Shown here piece by piece: positions 43,922-53,630 of a stretch of DNA of 64,000 bases. Within the stretch, counting starts at the first letter, position 1. The number at the start of each line of letters is the position of its first letter. The DNA comes from Ollibium composti (GTDB lineage: Bacteria; Pseudomonadota; Alphaproteobacteria; Rhizobiales; Rhizobiaceae): positions 186,001 through 250,000 of the forward strand of contig NZ_SSNY01000007.1 in NCBI RefSeq assembly GCF_004801285.1, read 5' to 3'. The position numbers and the translations under genes are program-made. The notes beneath the pieces were generated by a model. It did no database searches. It saw only the letters and a list, made by a program, of their open reading frames with translations, and had not been told where the DNA came from.

Positions 43922-46507
43922 CTACTCCTTCTTCTTTTTGGCGGCGGGCTTCTTCGCCGCCGCCTTGCGCGCCGGCTTCTTGCCGCCGCTCTTGGCGGCC
44001 CTCTCGGCGATCAGCGCAAGCGCTTCCTCGACCGTCACCGACTGCGGGTCCTTGCCCTTGGGCAGCGTCGCGTTGACCTTTTCCCAGTTGACATAGGGGC
44101 CGTATTTGCCGTCGCGCACGGTGATCTTGCCGCCGTCGGGATGCTCGCCGAGCTCCTTCAGCGCCGCCGGCGTGCCGCCGTTGCGGCCGCCCTTGCCCTT
44201 GGCCTGCTTCTCGGCGATCACCGAGACGGCACGGTTCAAGCCGATGGAGAACACGTCCTCGATCGATTCGACATTGGCGTAGGTGCCGTCGTGCAGAACG
44301 AACGGCCCGTAGCGGCCGAGCCCGGCCGAGATCATTTTGCCGGTTTCGGGATGCTTGCCGACGTCGCGCGGCAGCGACAGCAGCGCCAGCGCCTTCTCGT
44401 GGTCGATGGAATCGGCCGTCCAGCCCTTCGGCAGGCTGGAGCGCTTGGCTTCCTTGCCTTCGCCGCGCTGCACATAGGGGCCGAAGCGGCCGGAACGCAG
44501 CGTGATCTCCTCGGCGGTGTAGGGGTCCTTGCCGAGCACCTTGGCGCCGTCGACCGCGCCGCCGTTCTCGCCGTTGCCGTTGGCCTCGCCGCCGAGCTGG
44601 CGGGTGTAGCCGCATTCGGGATAGTTCGAGCAGCCGACGAAGGCGCCGTACTTGCCGAGCTTGAGGGACAGGTTGCCGGTCCCGCATTTCGGGCATATGC
44701 GCGGATCGGAACCGTCTTCGCGGGCGGGGAACACCAGCGGCGCCAGTTCCTCGTTCAGCGCGTCGAGCACGTCGGTGACGCGCAATTCCTTGGTCTCGTC
44801 GACATGCGCCGAAAAGTCCTTCCAGAAGTCGCGCAGCACGTCCTTCCAGGCGAGCTTGCCGTCGGAAATCTCGTCCAGCTTCTCTTCCAACGAGGCAGTG
44901 AAATCGTATTCGACATATTTGTCGAAGAAGTTCTCGAGGAAGGCTGTGACCAGCCTGCCCTTGGCTTCGGGGATCAGCCGGCGCTTGTCGATCACGACAT
45001 ATTCGCGGTCTTCCAGCGTCTTCAGCGTCGCCGCGTAGGTGGAGGGACGGCCGATGCCGAGTTCCTCCAGCTTCTTGATCAGCGAGGCTTCGGAATAGCG
45101 CGGCGGCGGCTCGGTCGTGTGCTGCGTGGCATTGACGGCCTCGCGGTCGAGTGCCTCGCCCTGGCGGATTTCCGGCAGGCGGCGGTTTTCCTCGTCTTCC
45201 GAATCCTCGTCCTTCTGGTCGGTATAGGCGGCGATGAAGCCGTCGAAACGGACGACCGAGCCGACGGCGCGCAGGCCAGCGGTGCGGGAGCCGTTGACGG
45301 CCTCGATCTCGACCGTCGTGCGCTCGATCTCGGCAGCGTTCATCTGGCTGGCGATGGCGCGCTTCCAGATCAGCTCATAGAGCCGCGCCTGGTCTGCATC
45401 GAGATATTGGCGCACGGAAGCCGGCGTGCGGAAGAAGTCGGTCGGGCGGATCGCCTCGTGCGCTTCCTGCGCGTTCTTGGCCTTGGTGGTGTAGTGGCGC
45501 GGTTTCTCCGGCAGGTACTTGTCGCCGAATTCCTTGCCGATCGCGGCACGGGCCGCCTCGATCGCCTCCGGCGCCATCTGCACGCCGTCGGTACGCATAT
45601 AGGTGATGAGGCCGGCCGTTTCGCCGCCGATGTCCATGCCCTCGTAAAGGCGCTGCGCCACCTGCATGGTGCGGTTGGCCGAGAAGCCGAGCCGCGAGGA
45701 GGCGGCCTGCTGCAAGGTGGACGTGGTGAAGGGCGGCGCCGGGTTGCGCCTGGTCGGCTTGGCTTCCACCGACAGCGCGCGGAAGGAAGCGCCCTCCAGC
45801 ATCGCCTTGATGCCGTCGGCCTGGTCCTTGTTCTTGATGTCGAGCTTCTGGAGCTTCTTGCCCTCATAGGCCGTCAGCCGCGCCTCGAACGTGTCCTTGC
45901 GCGGCGTGCCGAGGATGGCGGCGATGTTCCAGTATTCCTCGCGGACGAAGCGCTCGATCTCCGATTCGCGGTCGCAGACGAGGCGCAGCGCCACCGACTG
46001 CACGCGGCCGGCCGAGCGGGCGCCGGGCAGCTTGCGCCACAGGACCGGCGACAGCGTGAAGCCGACCAGATAGTCGAGCGCGCGCCGCGCCAGATAGGCG
46101 TCGACCAGCGGCGCGTCGATCTCGCGCGGGTTGGCCATGGCGTCGAGCACGGAATTCTTGGTGATGGCGTTGAAGACGACGCGGCTGACCTTCTTGTCCT
46201 TCAGCGCGCGCTTCTGCTTCAGCACTTCCAGCACATGCCAGGAAATCGCCTCGCCCTCGCGGTCCGGGTCGGTTGCGAGGATCAGCCCGTCGGCGTCCTT
46301 CACCGCCTTGGCGATGTCGGCCAGCCGCTTGCCCGAGGCCGTGTCCACCGACCAGGACATGGCGAAATCCTCGTCGGGCTTGACCGAGCCGTCCTTGGCC
46401 GGCAGGTCGCGGACATGGCCGAAGGAGGCCAGAACCTTGTAGTTGCGGCCGAGATATTTGTTGATTGTCTTCGCCTTTGCGGGCGATTCGACGACGACGA
46501 CGTCCAT
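43922..46507 (-). CDS. topA: DNA topoisomerase I
   Basis: This 861-residue type IA topoisomerase relaxes negative supercoils. TOPRIM domain: VVVVESPAKAKTINKYLG and ATDPDREGEAISWH. The catalytic Tyr lies in GLITYMRTDGVQM near residue 300. C-terminal zinc fingers begin ICPKCGTGNLSLKLGKYG with CSNYPECGYTR, followed by repeats of the IGxxxxGKYGPYV type. A Lys/Ala-rich end (KKPARKAAAKKPAAKKKKE) probably binds DNA. The dprA gene commonly upstream of topA in this order is absent here. It heads topA-rnr-DUF983. Confidence 0.98.
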   Translation of the reverse strand: MDVVVVESPAKAKTINKYLGRNYKVLASFGHVRDLPAKDGSVKPDEDFAMSWSVDTASGKRLADIAKAVKDADGLILATDPDREGEAISWHVLEVLKQKRALKDKKVSRVVFNAITKNSVLDAMANPREIDAPLVDAYLARRALDYLVGFTLSPVLWRKLPGARSAGRVQSVALRLVCDRESEIERFVREEYWNIAAILGTPRKDTFEARLTAYEGKKLQKLDIKNKDQADGIKAMLEGASFRALSVEAKPTRRNPAPPFTTSTLQQAASSRLGFSANRTMQVAQRLYEGMDIGGETAGLITYMRTDGVQMAPEAIEAARAAIGKEFGDKYLPEKPRHYTTKAKNAQEAHEAIRPTDFFRTPASVRQYLDADQARLYELIWKRAIASQMNAAEIERTTVEIEAVNGSRTAGLRAVGSVVRFDGFIAAYTDQKDEDSEDEENRRLPEIRQGEALDREAVNATQHTTEPPPRYSEASLIKKLEELGIGRPSTYAATLKTLEDREYVVIDKRRLIPEAKGRLVTAFLENFFDKYVEYDFTASLEEKLDEISDGKLAWKDVLRDFWKDFSAHVDETKELRVTDVLDALNEELAPLVFPAREDGSDPRICPKCGTGNLSLKLGKYGAFVGCSNYPECGYTRQLGGEANGNGENGGAVDGAKVLGKDPYTAEEITLRSGRFGPYVQRGEGKEAKRSSLPKGWTADSIDHEKALALLSLPRDVGKHPETGKMISAGLGRYGPFVLHDGTYANVESIEDVFSIGLNRAVSVIAEKQAKGKGGRNGGTPAALKELGEHPDGGKITVRDGKYGPYVNWEKVNATLPKGKDPQSVTVEEALALIAERAAKSGGKKPARKAAAKKPAAKKKKE

Positions 46508-46765
46508 GGATGCTCTTGGTGCAGGCGCTGCGGCAGGTGACGAGCCGCGGGCGAATTGTCATTCGGATCGCCCGTCAAATGGCCGTGCTTTTCGATCCGG
46601 TCAAGAGCCAGGGCGAAAATGGCCTCGTCCTCGCTATACAACCATTGCGCGATTATCATTAAAGTTTGCAATTTTAGATAATGGGAATAGATTGTCCCTG
46701 CCTTGGCGAAAGCGCTTCCGATTTGGCCAGGGCGACGACGCAGACGGCAGGCGAGGACGTCCGAA

Positions 46766-46969
46766 ATGCGGCAGATCTATACCAGAAGGCGGACCGAGAC
46801 GCTCGACTACATGCAGTCCATGCTCGGCCAGTTGCGCACCATGGCGGAAGCCGAACGCTGCGACATGCTCGCCTACCTGATCGAGATGGCCTATCTCGAG
46901 GCCTCCGACATCATCCGCGGCGAGCGCCCGGCGCGCGTCCAGCAAGGCGGGCGGCGGGGAGTGGCCTGA
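46766..46969 (+). CDS. Small conserved hypothetical protein
   Basis: This 67-residue soluble helical protein starts MRQIYTRRRTETLDYM and contains LGQLRTMAEAERCDMLAYL and IEMAYLEASDIIRG. It has a basic end (GGRRGVA). ATG at 46766 is chosen because upstream in-frame residues are Arg/Trp-rich and random. It is divergent from topA, 258 bp away, with no clear promoter. Function unknown. Confidence 0.65.
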   Translation: MRQIYTRRRTETLDYMQSMLGQLRTMAEAERCDMLAYLIEMAYLEASDIIRGERPARVQQGGRRGVA

Positions 46970-47082
46970 CGATGGCACCCTCCGCCGCGCTGGGGCGAGC
47001 CGGCAGCTAATCCTTATGGGCGAATTGATGGATCGCGGGCTTGAGCCCATGATACGGGCTTCGGCGGTCCCTGCGCTGCCTT

Positions 47083-47118
47083 GCCCGGCCAGCCTCACCG
47101 GCATGTGAGCGGCCGGGC
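47083..47118. terminator. Strong bidirectional hairpin between small ORF and COG4315 gene
   Basis: GCCCGGCC (47083-47090) pairs with GGCCGGGC (47111-47118), extended by GC and TCAC/GTGA inside. It lies between convergent genes. Neither side has a T-run, so it may act as a 3'-end stabiliser or Rho-assisted terminator. Confidence 0.5.
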
Positions 47119-47134
47119 ATCATCTTGAGGCGGA

Positions 47135-47512
47135 TCAATCGGCCTTGGCGATGTGCCAGACGTCGCCGACGCCGTCTCCTGTCGTGTCGCCGGCCTTCTT
47201 GTCCTTGATGAACGTATAGAGCGGGTGGCCCTCATAGGCCCACATGGCCGTGCCGTCGGTGCGCTTGACCACGGTCCATTCGCCTTCGTCCTTGGCGTCG
47301 GCCTCGGCTTTCAGCGGCGGCCAGTTGGTCGCGCATTTGTCGTAGCAGTTGGACTTGCCGGCCTCGTCCTTGTCGTAGGTGTAGAGCGTCATGCCGTTGG
47401 CGTCGGTGTAGATCTTGGCGCCGTTGACCTCGGCTTCCTTCCAGGCGTCGGCGGCTTGGGAAGCGGCTGTGCCGGCCAGCAACATGGCGAAGCCAAATGC
47501 GATCGCTTTCAT
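47135..47512 (-). CDS. COG4315-family secreted protein
   Basis: This 125-residue exported protein has a signal peptide of about 20 residues ending SQAAD. The mature domain holds MTLYTYDKDEAGKSNCYDKCATNWPPL, then MWAYEGHPLYTFIKDKKAGDTTG split across positions, and GDVWHIAKAD. These are the two tandem motifs of the secreted repeat family (COG4315, Pfam03640). Two Cys in CYDKC may form a disulfide or bind metal. Function is unknown. Confidence 0.9.
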   Translation of the reverse strand: MKAIAFGFAMLLAGTAASQAADAWKEAEVNGAKIYTDANGMTLYTYDKDEAGKSNCYDKCATNWPPLKAEADAKDEGEWTVVKRTDGTAMWAYEGHPLYTFIKDKKAGDTTGDGVGDVWHIAKAD

Positions 47513-47724
47513 CGAAAATCTCCCTGTCTGGACAACCGCGAGGATCGCGGCCCACGCAGGGTAAACGTCGCGGGCGCGATGTTTCGTCCCTGACGGGATA
47601 TTCGGCGGCGGATATGGTCGCCCGGCCGCGAATTTCGGGTGCGACTGGCCTGTTTGCCCTGCCGTCGATTGGACCAGGCGTCGCGGCGCTTGCCGCCATG
47701 TTGCGGCTCTGGTTCTGTCTGCGG

Positions 47725-48612
47725 ATGCAACACTCCTTGTCGATCTTCCGTGGTCCGCTTTTCATGATCCTGTCGACAGGGTCGTACATCATCAACGACA
47801 CGCTGATGAAACTCGCCACCGAGGGGCTTCCGCCCTATGAGGTGCTGTTCCTGCGCGGCGCGGCGGCGACGCTCTGGGGCATTCCGATGTTGTTCGTTCT
47901 CGGGTACGGCAGGCAGCTTCCGCTCCTTGTCGAGAAGCGCGTGCTGGCCAGGAACCTGTTCGAAACGGCGGCGATCCTCGCCTATGTCGTGGCGCTGGCC
48001 AACATGCAGATCGCCGACTCCACCGCGCTCGGCCAGGTCACGCCGTTGCTCGTCCTGCTCGGTGCTTCCCTGCTGTTCGGCGAACGCATCGGTGGCCTGC
48101 GCATGGCGCTGATCGGCGTCGGCTTCGCGGGCGCGCTGATGATCGCGCAGCCGACCATGCAGGGAATTTCCGTCTACGCCCTGCTGGCACTCGCCAATGC
48201 CGCGCTTTCGGCCGCGCGCGACCTGACCGGGCGTCGCGTCGCCGCCGAGATACCCGGCATGATCGTGGCGATTTCCGCCGTGCTCGTCGTCCTCGTCGGC
48301 GCCGGCTTCGCCCATCTGGCCACCGAGCGCTGGATCATGCCGTCCGCCCATCATCTGTTGCTGATGGCGGGCGCGGGGTTCTTCCTGATCTTCGGCCACT
48401 TCTTCATCTTCATGGCCTATCGCGTCGGGCCTACCGGCGTGGTCGCGCCATTCTATTATTGTTTCACCGTCTGGGCGGTGATCTCGGGCCTGCTGGTATT
48501 CGGCCAGTTTCCGAACGCGCTCGCCGTCGTCGGCATCCTGCTGGTCGTCGCCAGCGGGCTGACGATCGTGCTCCTTGACGGGCGCAGGCGGCGACTGGCG
48601 ATCGTCGCCTGA
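47725..48612 (+). CDS. EamA/DMT family transporter
   Basis: This 295-residue protein has ten hydrophobic segments in two EamA repeats, with PPYEVLFLRGAAATLWGIPM and QVTPLLVLLGASLLFGERIG. The start is uncertain: 47725 (MQHSLSIFRGP) gives the normal family length, while in-frame ATG codons at 47698 and 47614 add up to 37 residues with no membrane segment. No good ribosome-binding site marks any of them. It is divergent from the COG4315 gene and precedes ccdA by 94 bp. Confidence 0.85.
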   Translation: MQHSLSIFRGPLFMILSTGSYIINDTLMKLATEGLPPYEVLFLRGAAATLWGIPMLFVLGYGRQLPLLVEKRVLARNLFETAAILAYVVALANMQIADSTALGQVTPLLVLLGASLLFGERIGGLRMALIGVGFAGALMIAQPTMQGISVYALLALANAALSAARDLTGRRVAAEIPGMIVAISAVLVVLVGAGFAHLATERWIMPSAHHLLLMAGAGFFLIFGHFFIFMAYRVGPTGVVAPFYYCFTVWAVISGLLVFGQFPNALAVVGILLVVASGLTIVLLDGRRRRLAIVA

Positions 48613-48706
48613 AGCGTGCCGCGACGTTGCGGCGCGGGCACGGGATGGTGATTGGCGTGCCGTAGTGACTGCGGCTATATCGCGGTCGCGAAACTGGAGC
48701 GGCACA

Positions 48707-49453
48707 ATGGCATTGGATATCGGCTACGTCAGCGCCGTCGGGGCGGGAGCGCTGTCGTTCCTGTCGCCTTGCGTGCTGCCGCTGGTGCCGCCCTATCTCT
48801 GCTACATGGCCGGCGTGTCGGTGGACGATTTCCGCGGCGACGCAGGCGTGGCGGCAAGGTCCGGCGCGCGCGGCGCGCTGCTCGCCGCTTCCGTCGCCTT
48901 CGTGCTCGGCTTCTCCACGGTGTTCGTCGCGCTCGGCGCCGGCGCATCGACCATCGGCCATTTCCTCAGGGTCTGGCAGGAACAGTTGGCGTTTGCCGCC
49001 GGTATCCTCATCATCGTCATGGGCCTGAATTTCCTCGGCATCCTGAAGATCCCGCTTTTGTCGCGCGAGGCGCGCTTCCAGAGCGAGGGCAAGCCGGCGA
49101 GCGCGGTAGCGGCCTATCTGATGGGCCTCGCCTTCGCCTTCGGCTGGACGCCATGCATTGGCCCGGTGCTGGGGCCGATCCTGACGCTGGCCGGCGGGCG
49201 CGAGACGGTGGGCGAGGGGGCGGCACTCCTTGCCGCCTATTCGCTCGGCCTCGGCATTCCCTTCCTCGTCGCGGCCCTGTTTTCAGGCGCCTTCATGCGC
49301 TTCCTGCAAAAATTCCGGGTCCATCTCGGCCGCGTCGAGAAAGTGATCGGCGGCCTGCTGGTCGTGGCCGGCGTTTTCTTCCTCACCGGCGGCGTGCAGA
49401 GCCTGTCCTATTGGTTGCTGGAGAATTTCCCGGTCCTCGGCCAACTCGGATAG
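48707..49453 (+). CDS. ccdA: CcdA cytochrome c biogenesis / thiol transport protein
   Basis: This 248-residue membrane protein has six helices. It carries the paired cysteines in FLSPCVLPLVPPYLCY and in FGWTPCIGPVLGPIL that shuttle electrons from cytoplasmic thioredoxin to periplasmic thiol reductants. It is the short CcdA form without DsbD's outer domains. The ATG at 48707 is preceded by a weak GGAG. No ccm genes lie nearby, so it may serve other periplasmic thioredoxin-like proteins. Confidence 0.93.
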   Translation: MALDIGYVSAVGAGALSFLSPCVLPLVPPYLCYMAGVSVDDFRGDAGVAARSGARGALLAASVAFVLGFSTVFVALGAGASTIGHFLRVWQEQLAFAAGILIIVMGLNFLGILKIPLLSREARFQSEGKPASAVAAYLMGLAFAFGWTPCIGPVLGPILTLAGGRETVGEGAALLAAYSLGLGIPFLVAALFSGAFMRFLQKFRVHLGRVEKVIGGLLVVAGVFFLTGGVQSLSYWLLENFPVLGQLG

Positions 49454-49550
49454 TTGCGGTTGCTCACCCGAATTTAACCGCATTGGTGGACAAACAAGCC
49501 AATGCTATTGAGCTTTGCGATTCCCACCGTCCCGGAACCGGTCCAACTTC

Positions 49551-50900
49551 ATGAATAGTCGTTCGTGCCTGTCCATTGTTCTTGCCGCAGGCGAGGGCAC
49601 CCGCATGAAAAGCGCGCTGCCCAAGGTGCTGCACAAGGTAGCCGGCCTGCCGATGGTGGCGCATGTGGTCAGGGCGGCGGAAGCCGCGGGCGCCGGCGAA
49701 CTGGCGCTGGTGATCGGCCACGGCGCCGACGAGGTGCGTAAGGCGGCGGAAAAATTCGCGCCGGCGGCGAAGCTGTTCGTGCAGGAAAAGCGCCTCGGCA
49801 CCGCCGACGCCGCGCTCGCCGCGCGCGAGGACATCGCGGCCGGCTACGACGATGTCCTGGTGATGTTCGGCGACACGCCGCTGATCGACGCGGGCGCGCT
49901 GGTCGCGGCGCGCGAAAAGCTGGCCGAAGGCGCAGCCGTCGTCGTGCTCGGCTTCCGTGCCGACGAGCCGACCGGCTACGGCCGCCTGATCGAGAAGGAC
50001 GGCAAGCTGCTCGCCATCCGCGAGGAGAAGGACTGTTCCGAGGAGGAGCGCCGCATCACCTTCTGCAACAGCGGCCTGATGGCGATTGCAGGCGCCCATG
50101 CGCTGGCGCTGCTCGACGCGGTCGGCAACGACAACGCCAAGGGCGAATATTACCTCACCGACATCGTCGAGATCGCCGGCGGCCAGGGGCTTTCGGTCGT
50201 CGCCACCGAAGCGAGCTTCGAGAATGCGCTGGGCATCAACAACCGCGTCCAGCTCGCCGAGGCCGAGGCGATCTGGCAGAAGCGCCGCCGCGAGGCGGCC
50301 ATGCTGTCGGGCGTTACCCTGATCGCGCCGGAAACGGTGTTTTTCTCCTTCGATACCGAGATCGGCCCGGACACCGTCGTCGAGCCGAATGTCTTCTTCG
50401 GCCCGGGCGTCACCGTCGGAGCGGGCGCGAAAATCCATGCCTACAGCCATTTCGAGGGCGCGAACATCGGCCCCGGCTGCGACATCGGCCCCTTCGCGCG
50501 CCTGCGTCCGGGAGCGGCCCTGAAGGCCAGGGCCAAGGCCGGCAATTTCGTGGAGATCAAGAACGCCACGGTGGAGGAAGGCGCCAAGGTCAACCACCTG
50601 ACCTATATCGGCGATGCGCGCATCGGCGCCGGCGCCAATATCGGGGCGGGCACCATCACCTGCAATTACGACGGCTATTCCAAGTTCTTCACCGACATCG
50701 GCGAAGGCGCCTTCGTCGGCTCGAACTCCTCCCTGGTGGCGCCGGTCTCTATCGGCACGGGCGCCTATATCGCTTCGGGAAGCGTCATCACCGAGTCCGT
50801 TCCGGATGACGCGCTGGCGTTCGGCCGCGCCCGCCAGAAGACGCTGCCCGGCAAGGCGAAGGAACTGCGCGCGCGCCGCGCGGCGGCCAAGAAGGCATGA
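49551..50900 (+). CDS. glmU: Bifunctional GlmU: GlcN-1-P acetyltransferase / GlcNAc-1-P uridyltransferase
   Basis: This 449-residue enzyme makes UDP-GlcNAc, a precursor of peptidoglycan and lipid A. The uridyltransferase half has [25 protein letters not shown] and EYYLTD. The acetyltransferase half is a left-handed beta-helix with hexapeptide repeats, [14 protein letters not shown] and [13 protein letters not shown] at 49551 places the nucleotide-binding motif correctly. It is followed 147 bp later by glmS. Confidence 0.97.
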   Translation: MNSRSCLSIVLAAGEGTRMKSALPKVLHKVAGLPMVAHVVRAAEAAGAGELALVIGHGADEVRKAAEKFAPAAKLFVQEKRLGTADAALAAREDIAAGYDDVLVMFGDTPLIDAGALVAAREKLAEGAAVVVLGFRADEPTGYGRLIEKDGKLLAIREEKDCSEEERRITFCNSGLMAIAGAHALALLDAVGNDNAKGEYYLTDIVEIAGGQGLSVVATEASFENALGINNRVQLAEAEAIWQKRRREAAMLSGVTLIAPETVFFSFDTEIGPDTVVEPNVFFGPGVTVGAGAKIHAYSHFEGANIGPGCDIGPFARLRPGAALKARAKAGNFVEIKNATVEEGAKVNHLTYIGDARIGAGANIGAGTITCNYDGYSKFFTDIGEGAFVGSNSSLVAPVSIGTGAYIASGSVITESVPDDALAFGRARQKTLPGKAKELRARRAAAKKA

Positions 50901-51047
50901 AGGCGCCGGCTGGACTTGGGCTCAGGCCTGCCATAGTGAGGCCGCAGACGCGGCGTCTTGCCGATACGAAGCGAAACGTAATGTGATTTCAACACTGCCG
51001 TGCCGCCTCCTAGATAGGCGCCACAGAGCTTTCATCGGGGGCAGTCC

Positions 51048-52871
51048 ATGTGCGGAATTGTAGCGATTGTCGGCCATACGCCGGTGGCGCCGCTTATCGT
51101 CGACGCGCTGAAGCGGCTTGAGTATCGCGGCTACGATTCCGCCGGCGTCGCCACCATCGAGCGCGGCGAACTGGGCCGCCGCCGCGCCGAGGGCAAGCTG
51201 GTCAACCTCGAGCGCCGGCTCCAGGACGAGCCGCTCGCCGGCACCATCGGCATCGGCCACACCCGCTGGGCCACTCACGGCGTGCCCAACGAGACGAACG
51301 CGCATCCGCATTTCTCCAACGGCGTCGCCATCGTCCACAACGGCATCATCGAGAATTTCGCCGAACTGCGCGACGAACTGAAGAAGGACGGCTACGAATT
51401 CGCCTCGCAGACCGACACCGAGGTGGTCGCCCATCTGGTGTCGCGCGAAGTGGCGCGCGGGGCTTCCCCGACCGAGGCCGCGCACAGGGCGCTGAAGCGC
51501 CTGCAGGGCGCCTTTGCGCTGGCCATCATGTTCAAGGGCGACGAGGACCTGATCGTCGGCGCTCGCAACGGCCCGCCGCTGGCCGTCGGCCACGGCGAGG
51601 GCGAGATGTTCCTAGGCTCGGACGCCATCGCGCTGGCGCCGTTCACCAACGCCATCACCTATCTGGAGGACGGCGACTGGGCGGTGGTGCGCCGCAACGA
51701 AGTCGCCATCTACGACATCGACGGCAACAAGGTGGAGCGCAAGCGCCAGCAGTCGCTCGGCACCAGCTACATGGTCGACAAGGGCAATCACCGGCACTTC
51801 ATGGAAAAGGAAATCCATGAGCAGCCGGAGGTGATCTCGCATACGCTGGCGCATTACCTCGATTTCGCCAACGGCACCTCGAAGCCGCTCGACCTGCCGT
51901 TCGACTTCGCCAGGATCGATCGCCTGGCGATTTCGGCCTGCGGCACTGCCTATCTGAGCGGCCTGATCGGCAAGTACTGGTTCGAGCGCTTCGCCCGCCT
52001 GCCGGTGGATATCGATATCGCCTCGGAGTTCCGCTACCGCGAGATGCCGCTGTCGAAGAACGCGGCCGCGCTCTTCATTTCGCAATCCGGCGAAACGGCC
52101 GACACGCTGGCCTCGCTGCGCTATTGCCGCAGCCAGGGCCTGCTGATCGGCGCCGTCGTCAACGTGCGCGAATCCACCATCGCTCGCGAAAGCGACGTGA
52201 CGCTGCCGACTCTTGCCGGCCCCGAGATCGGCGTGGCGTCCACGAAGGCCTTCACCTGCCAGCTTTCGGTGCTGGCCTCTCTGGCGCTGAAGGCGGCGGA
52301 AGCGCGCGGCACCGTCTCGGCCGCAGAGGCGAAGGCGATGGTGCGCCAGCTTGCTGAGGCGCCGCGCTTTGCCAGCCAGGTGCTGAAGCTCGATGCGCAG
52401 ATCGAGAAGGTCGCGCGGGAATTGTCCCACTACAAGCACGTGCTCTATCTCGGCCGCGACACCAATTTCCCGCTCGCCATGGAAGGCGCGCTGAAGCTCA
52501 AGGAAATCTCCTACATTCACGCCGAAGGCTACGCGGCGGGTGAACTGAAGCACGGCCCGATCGCGCTGATCGACGAGAACATGCCGGTGATCGTCATCGC
52601 CCCGCACGACCGCATCTTCGAGAAGACCGTCTCCAACATGCAGGAGGTCGCCGCGCGCGGCGGCAAGATCATCCTCATCACCGACGCCAAGGGAGCGGCC
52701 CACTCGACGGTGAACACGCTGGAGACGATCGTGCTGCCGGACGTACCAGAGATCATCGCGCCGATCGTCTACGCGCTGCCGATCCAGATGCTGGCCTATT
52801 TCACCGCCGTCTTCATGGGCACCGACGTCGACCAGCCGCGCAACCTGGCGAAATCCGTGACGGTGGAGTAG
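51048..52871 (+). CDS. glmS: Glutamine-fructose-6-phosphate aminotransferase
   Basis: This 607-residue enzyme supplies glucosamine-6-phosphate. Cys2 (MCGIVAIVG) is the glutaminase nucleophile once Met1 is removed. The N-terminal glutaminase domain has GIGHTRWATHG. Two SIS sugar-isomerase domains follow, with SACGTAYLSG, ISQSGETADTLASLRY and the C-terminal DQPRNLAKSVTVE. With glmU just upstream it forms a UDP-GlcNAc cluster. No glmS ribozyme is seen. Confidence 0.98.
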   Translation: MCGIVAIVGHTPVAPLIVDALKRLEYRGYDSAGVATIERGELGRRRAEGKLVNLERRLQDEPLAGTIGIGHTRWATHGVPNETNAHPHFSNGVAIVHNGIIENFAELRDELKKDGYEFASQTDTEVVAHLVSREVARGASPTEAAHRALKRLQGAFALAIMFKGDEDLIVGARNGPPLAVGHGEGEMFLGSDAIALAPFTNAITYLEDGDWAVVRRNEVAIYDIDGNKVERKRQQSLGTSYMVDKGNHRHFMEKEIHEQPEVISHTLAHYLDFANGTSKPLDLPFDFARIDRLAISACGTAYLSGLIGKYWFERFARLPVDIDIASEFRYREMPLSKNAAALFISQSGETADTLASLRYCRSQGLLIGAVVNVRESTIARESDVTLPTLAGPEIGVASTKAFTCQLSVLASLALKAAEARGTVSAAEAKAMVRQLAEAPRFASQVLKLDAQIEKVARELSHYKHVLYLGRDTNFPLAMEGALKLKEISYIHAEGYAAGELKHGPIALIDENMPVIVIAPHDRIFEKTVSNMQEVAARGGKIILITDAKGAAHSTVNTLETIVLPDVPEIIAPIVYALPIQMLAYFTAVFMGTDVDQPRNLAKSVTVE

Positions 52872-52873
52872 GC

Positions 52874-52890
52874 GTATCATCGGGTGATAC
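52874..52890. promoter_or_regulatory. Upstream higBA operator half (GTATCA palindrome)
   Basis: GTATCA-TCGGG-TGATAC is a perfect 6-bp inverted repeat starting 3 bp after glmS ends. It shares the TATCA/TGATA core with the operator over the -10 element, so it is a likely HigA site. Confidence 0.5.
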
Positions 52891-52897
52891 GAAGTTG

Positions 52898-52929
52898 TTG
52901 ACTCATCCATGTATCGGTGTATGATACAT
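52898..52929 (+). promoter_or_regulatory. higBA promoter and operator
   Basis: TTGACT (52898-52903) and TATGAT (52920-52925) are separated by 16 bp. ATGTATC (52909-52915) and GATACAT (52923-52929) form a 7-bp inverted repeat covering the -10 element, placed for repression by the HigA antitoxin. Confidence 0.65.
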
Positions 52930-52944
52930 AGGAGTTGAGCAGCA

Positions 52945-53226
52945 ATGATCGTTTCATACAAAGGCAAAGCTGTTGAGGCGATCGCGGCTGGAAAGGCGCC
53001 GAAGGGATTTCCGTCGGATTTGATTGCCCGCACTGAACGCCGTCTGCGAGCCGTCGCTAATGCAGTAGACTTGAGGGACCTTCGTTCGCCTCCGGGAAAT
53101 CATCTCGAGGCTTTGAAAGGGGATCGCGCCGGACAGCATTCTATCCGCATCAACGAGCAATGGCGTATCTGTTTTCGTTGGACGGAAGCTGGCGCCGAGG
53201 ACGTGGAGATCGTCGACTATCATTGA
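52945..53226 (+). CDS. higB: HigB-family toxin (RelE/ParE superfamily)
   Basis: This 93-residue protein is HigB-like: it has FPSDLIARTERRLRAVANA, RDLRSPPGNHLEALKGDRAGQ in pieces, and SIRINEQWRICFRW ending VEIVDYH. HigB toxins cut mRNA on the ribosome. AGGAG lies 10 bases before the ATG. Toxin precedes antitoxin, as is usual for higBA. It lies directly after glmS, in its own promoter region. Confidence 0.92.
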   Translation: MIVSYKGKAVEAIAAGKAPKGFPSDLIARTERRLRAVANAVDLRDLRSPPGNHLEALKGDRAGQHSIRINEQWRICFRWTEAGAEDVEIVDYH

Positions 53227-53257
53227 TCGGGCTCTTGCCCTGACCGTCGAGGAACAG

Positions 53258-53554
53258 ATGCTTAAATTCGCTCGTCCCCTTCATCCCGGTGAATTCCTCC
53301 GCGAGGAATATCTGGTGCCGCTGAACATGAGTGCCGGAGCATTGGCGCGCAAACTCAATCTGCCACGCACCCGTATCGAGCGAATCGCAAAGGAAGAGAT
53401 CGGCATAACGCCGGATACGGCTCTCCGGCTGGCTCGGTTTTTTGATACGACCCCCGAATTCTGGATGAATTTCCAGCAGACATACGAACTGGAAACCGAG
53501 GCCCGGAAACTAGCGCCTGAACTCGACAAGATCGAGCCGCTGAAAGCCGCATGA
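53258..53554 (+). CDS. higA: HigA-family antitoxin
   Basis: This 98-residue XRE-type DNA-binding protein contains HPGEFLREEYLVPLNMSAGAL, the helix-turn-helix LARKLNLPRTRIERI and ITPDTALRLARFFDTTPEFWMNFQ. This is the HigA addiction-module signature. It should neutralise HigB and repress the shared promoter. It starts 31 bp after higB ends. Confidence 0.93.
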   Translation: MLKFARPLHPGEFLREEYLVPLNMSAGALARKLNLPRTRIERIAKEEIGITPDTALRLARFFDTTPEFWMNFQQTYELETEARKLAPELDKIEPLKAA

Positions 53555-53630
53555 GGCTCGGCCGGGAAACTTCCCGGTTCCAAACTTCGCCCCGCTCCCC
53601 TAATGTTGCGGCGCAACGAGACGGCGGGGC

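Noticed and set aside
43853..46540. Long open frame (about 895 codons) on the plus strand opposite topA
   Set aside because: Antisense shadow; topA has all catalytic motifs on the other strand.
46508..46671. Possible N-terminal coding segment upstream of topA (MIIAQWLYSEDEAIF...)
   Set aside because: It overlaps topA in another frame, lacks a ribosome-binding site and resembles no known family.
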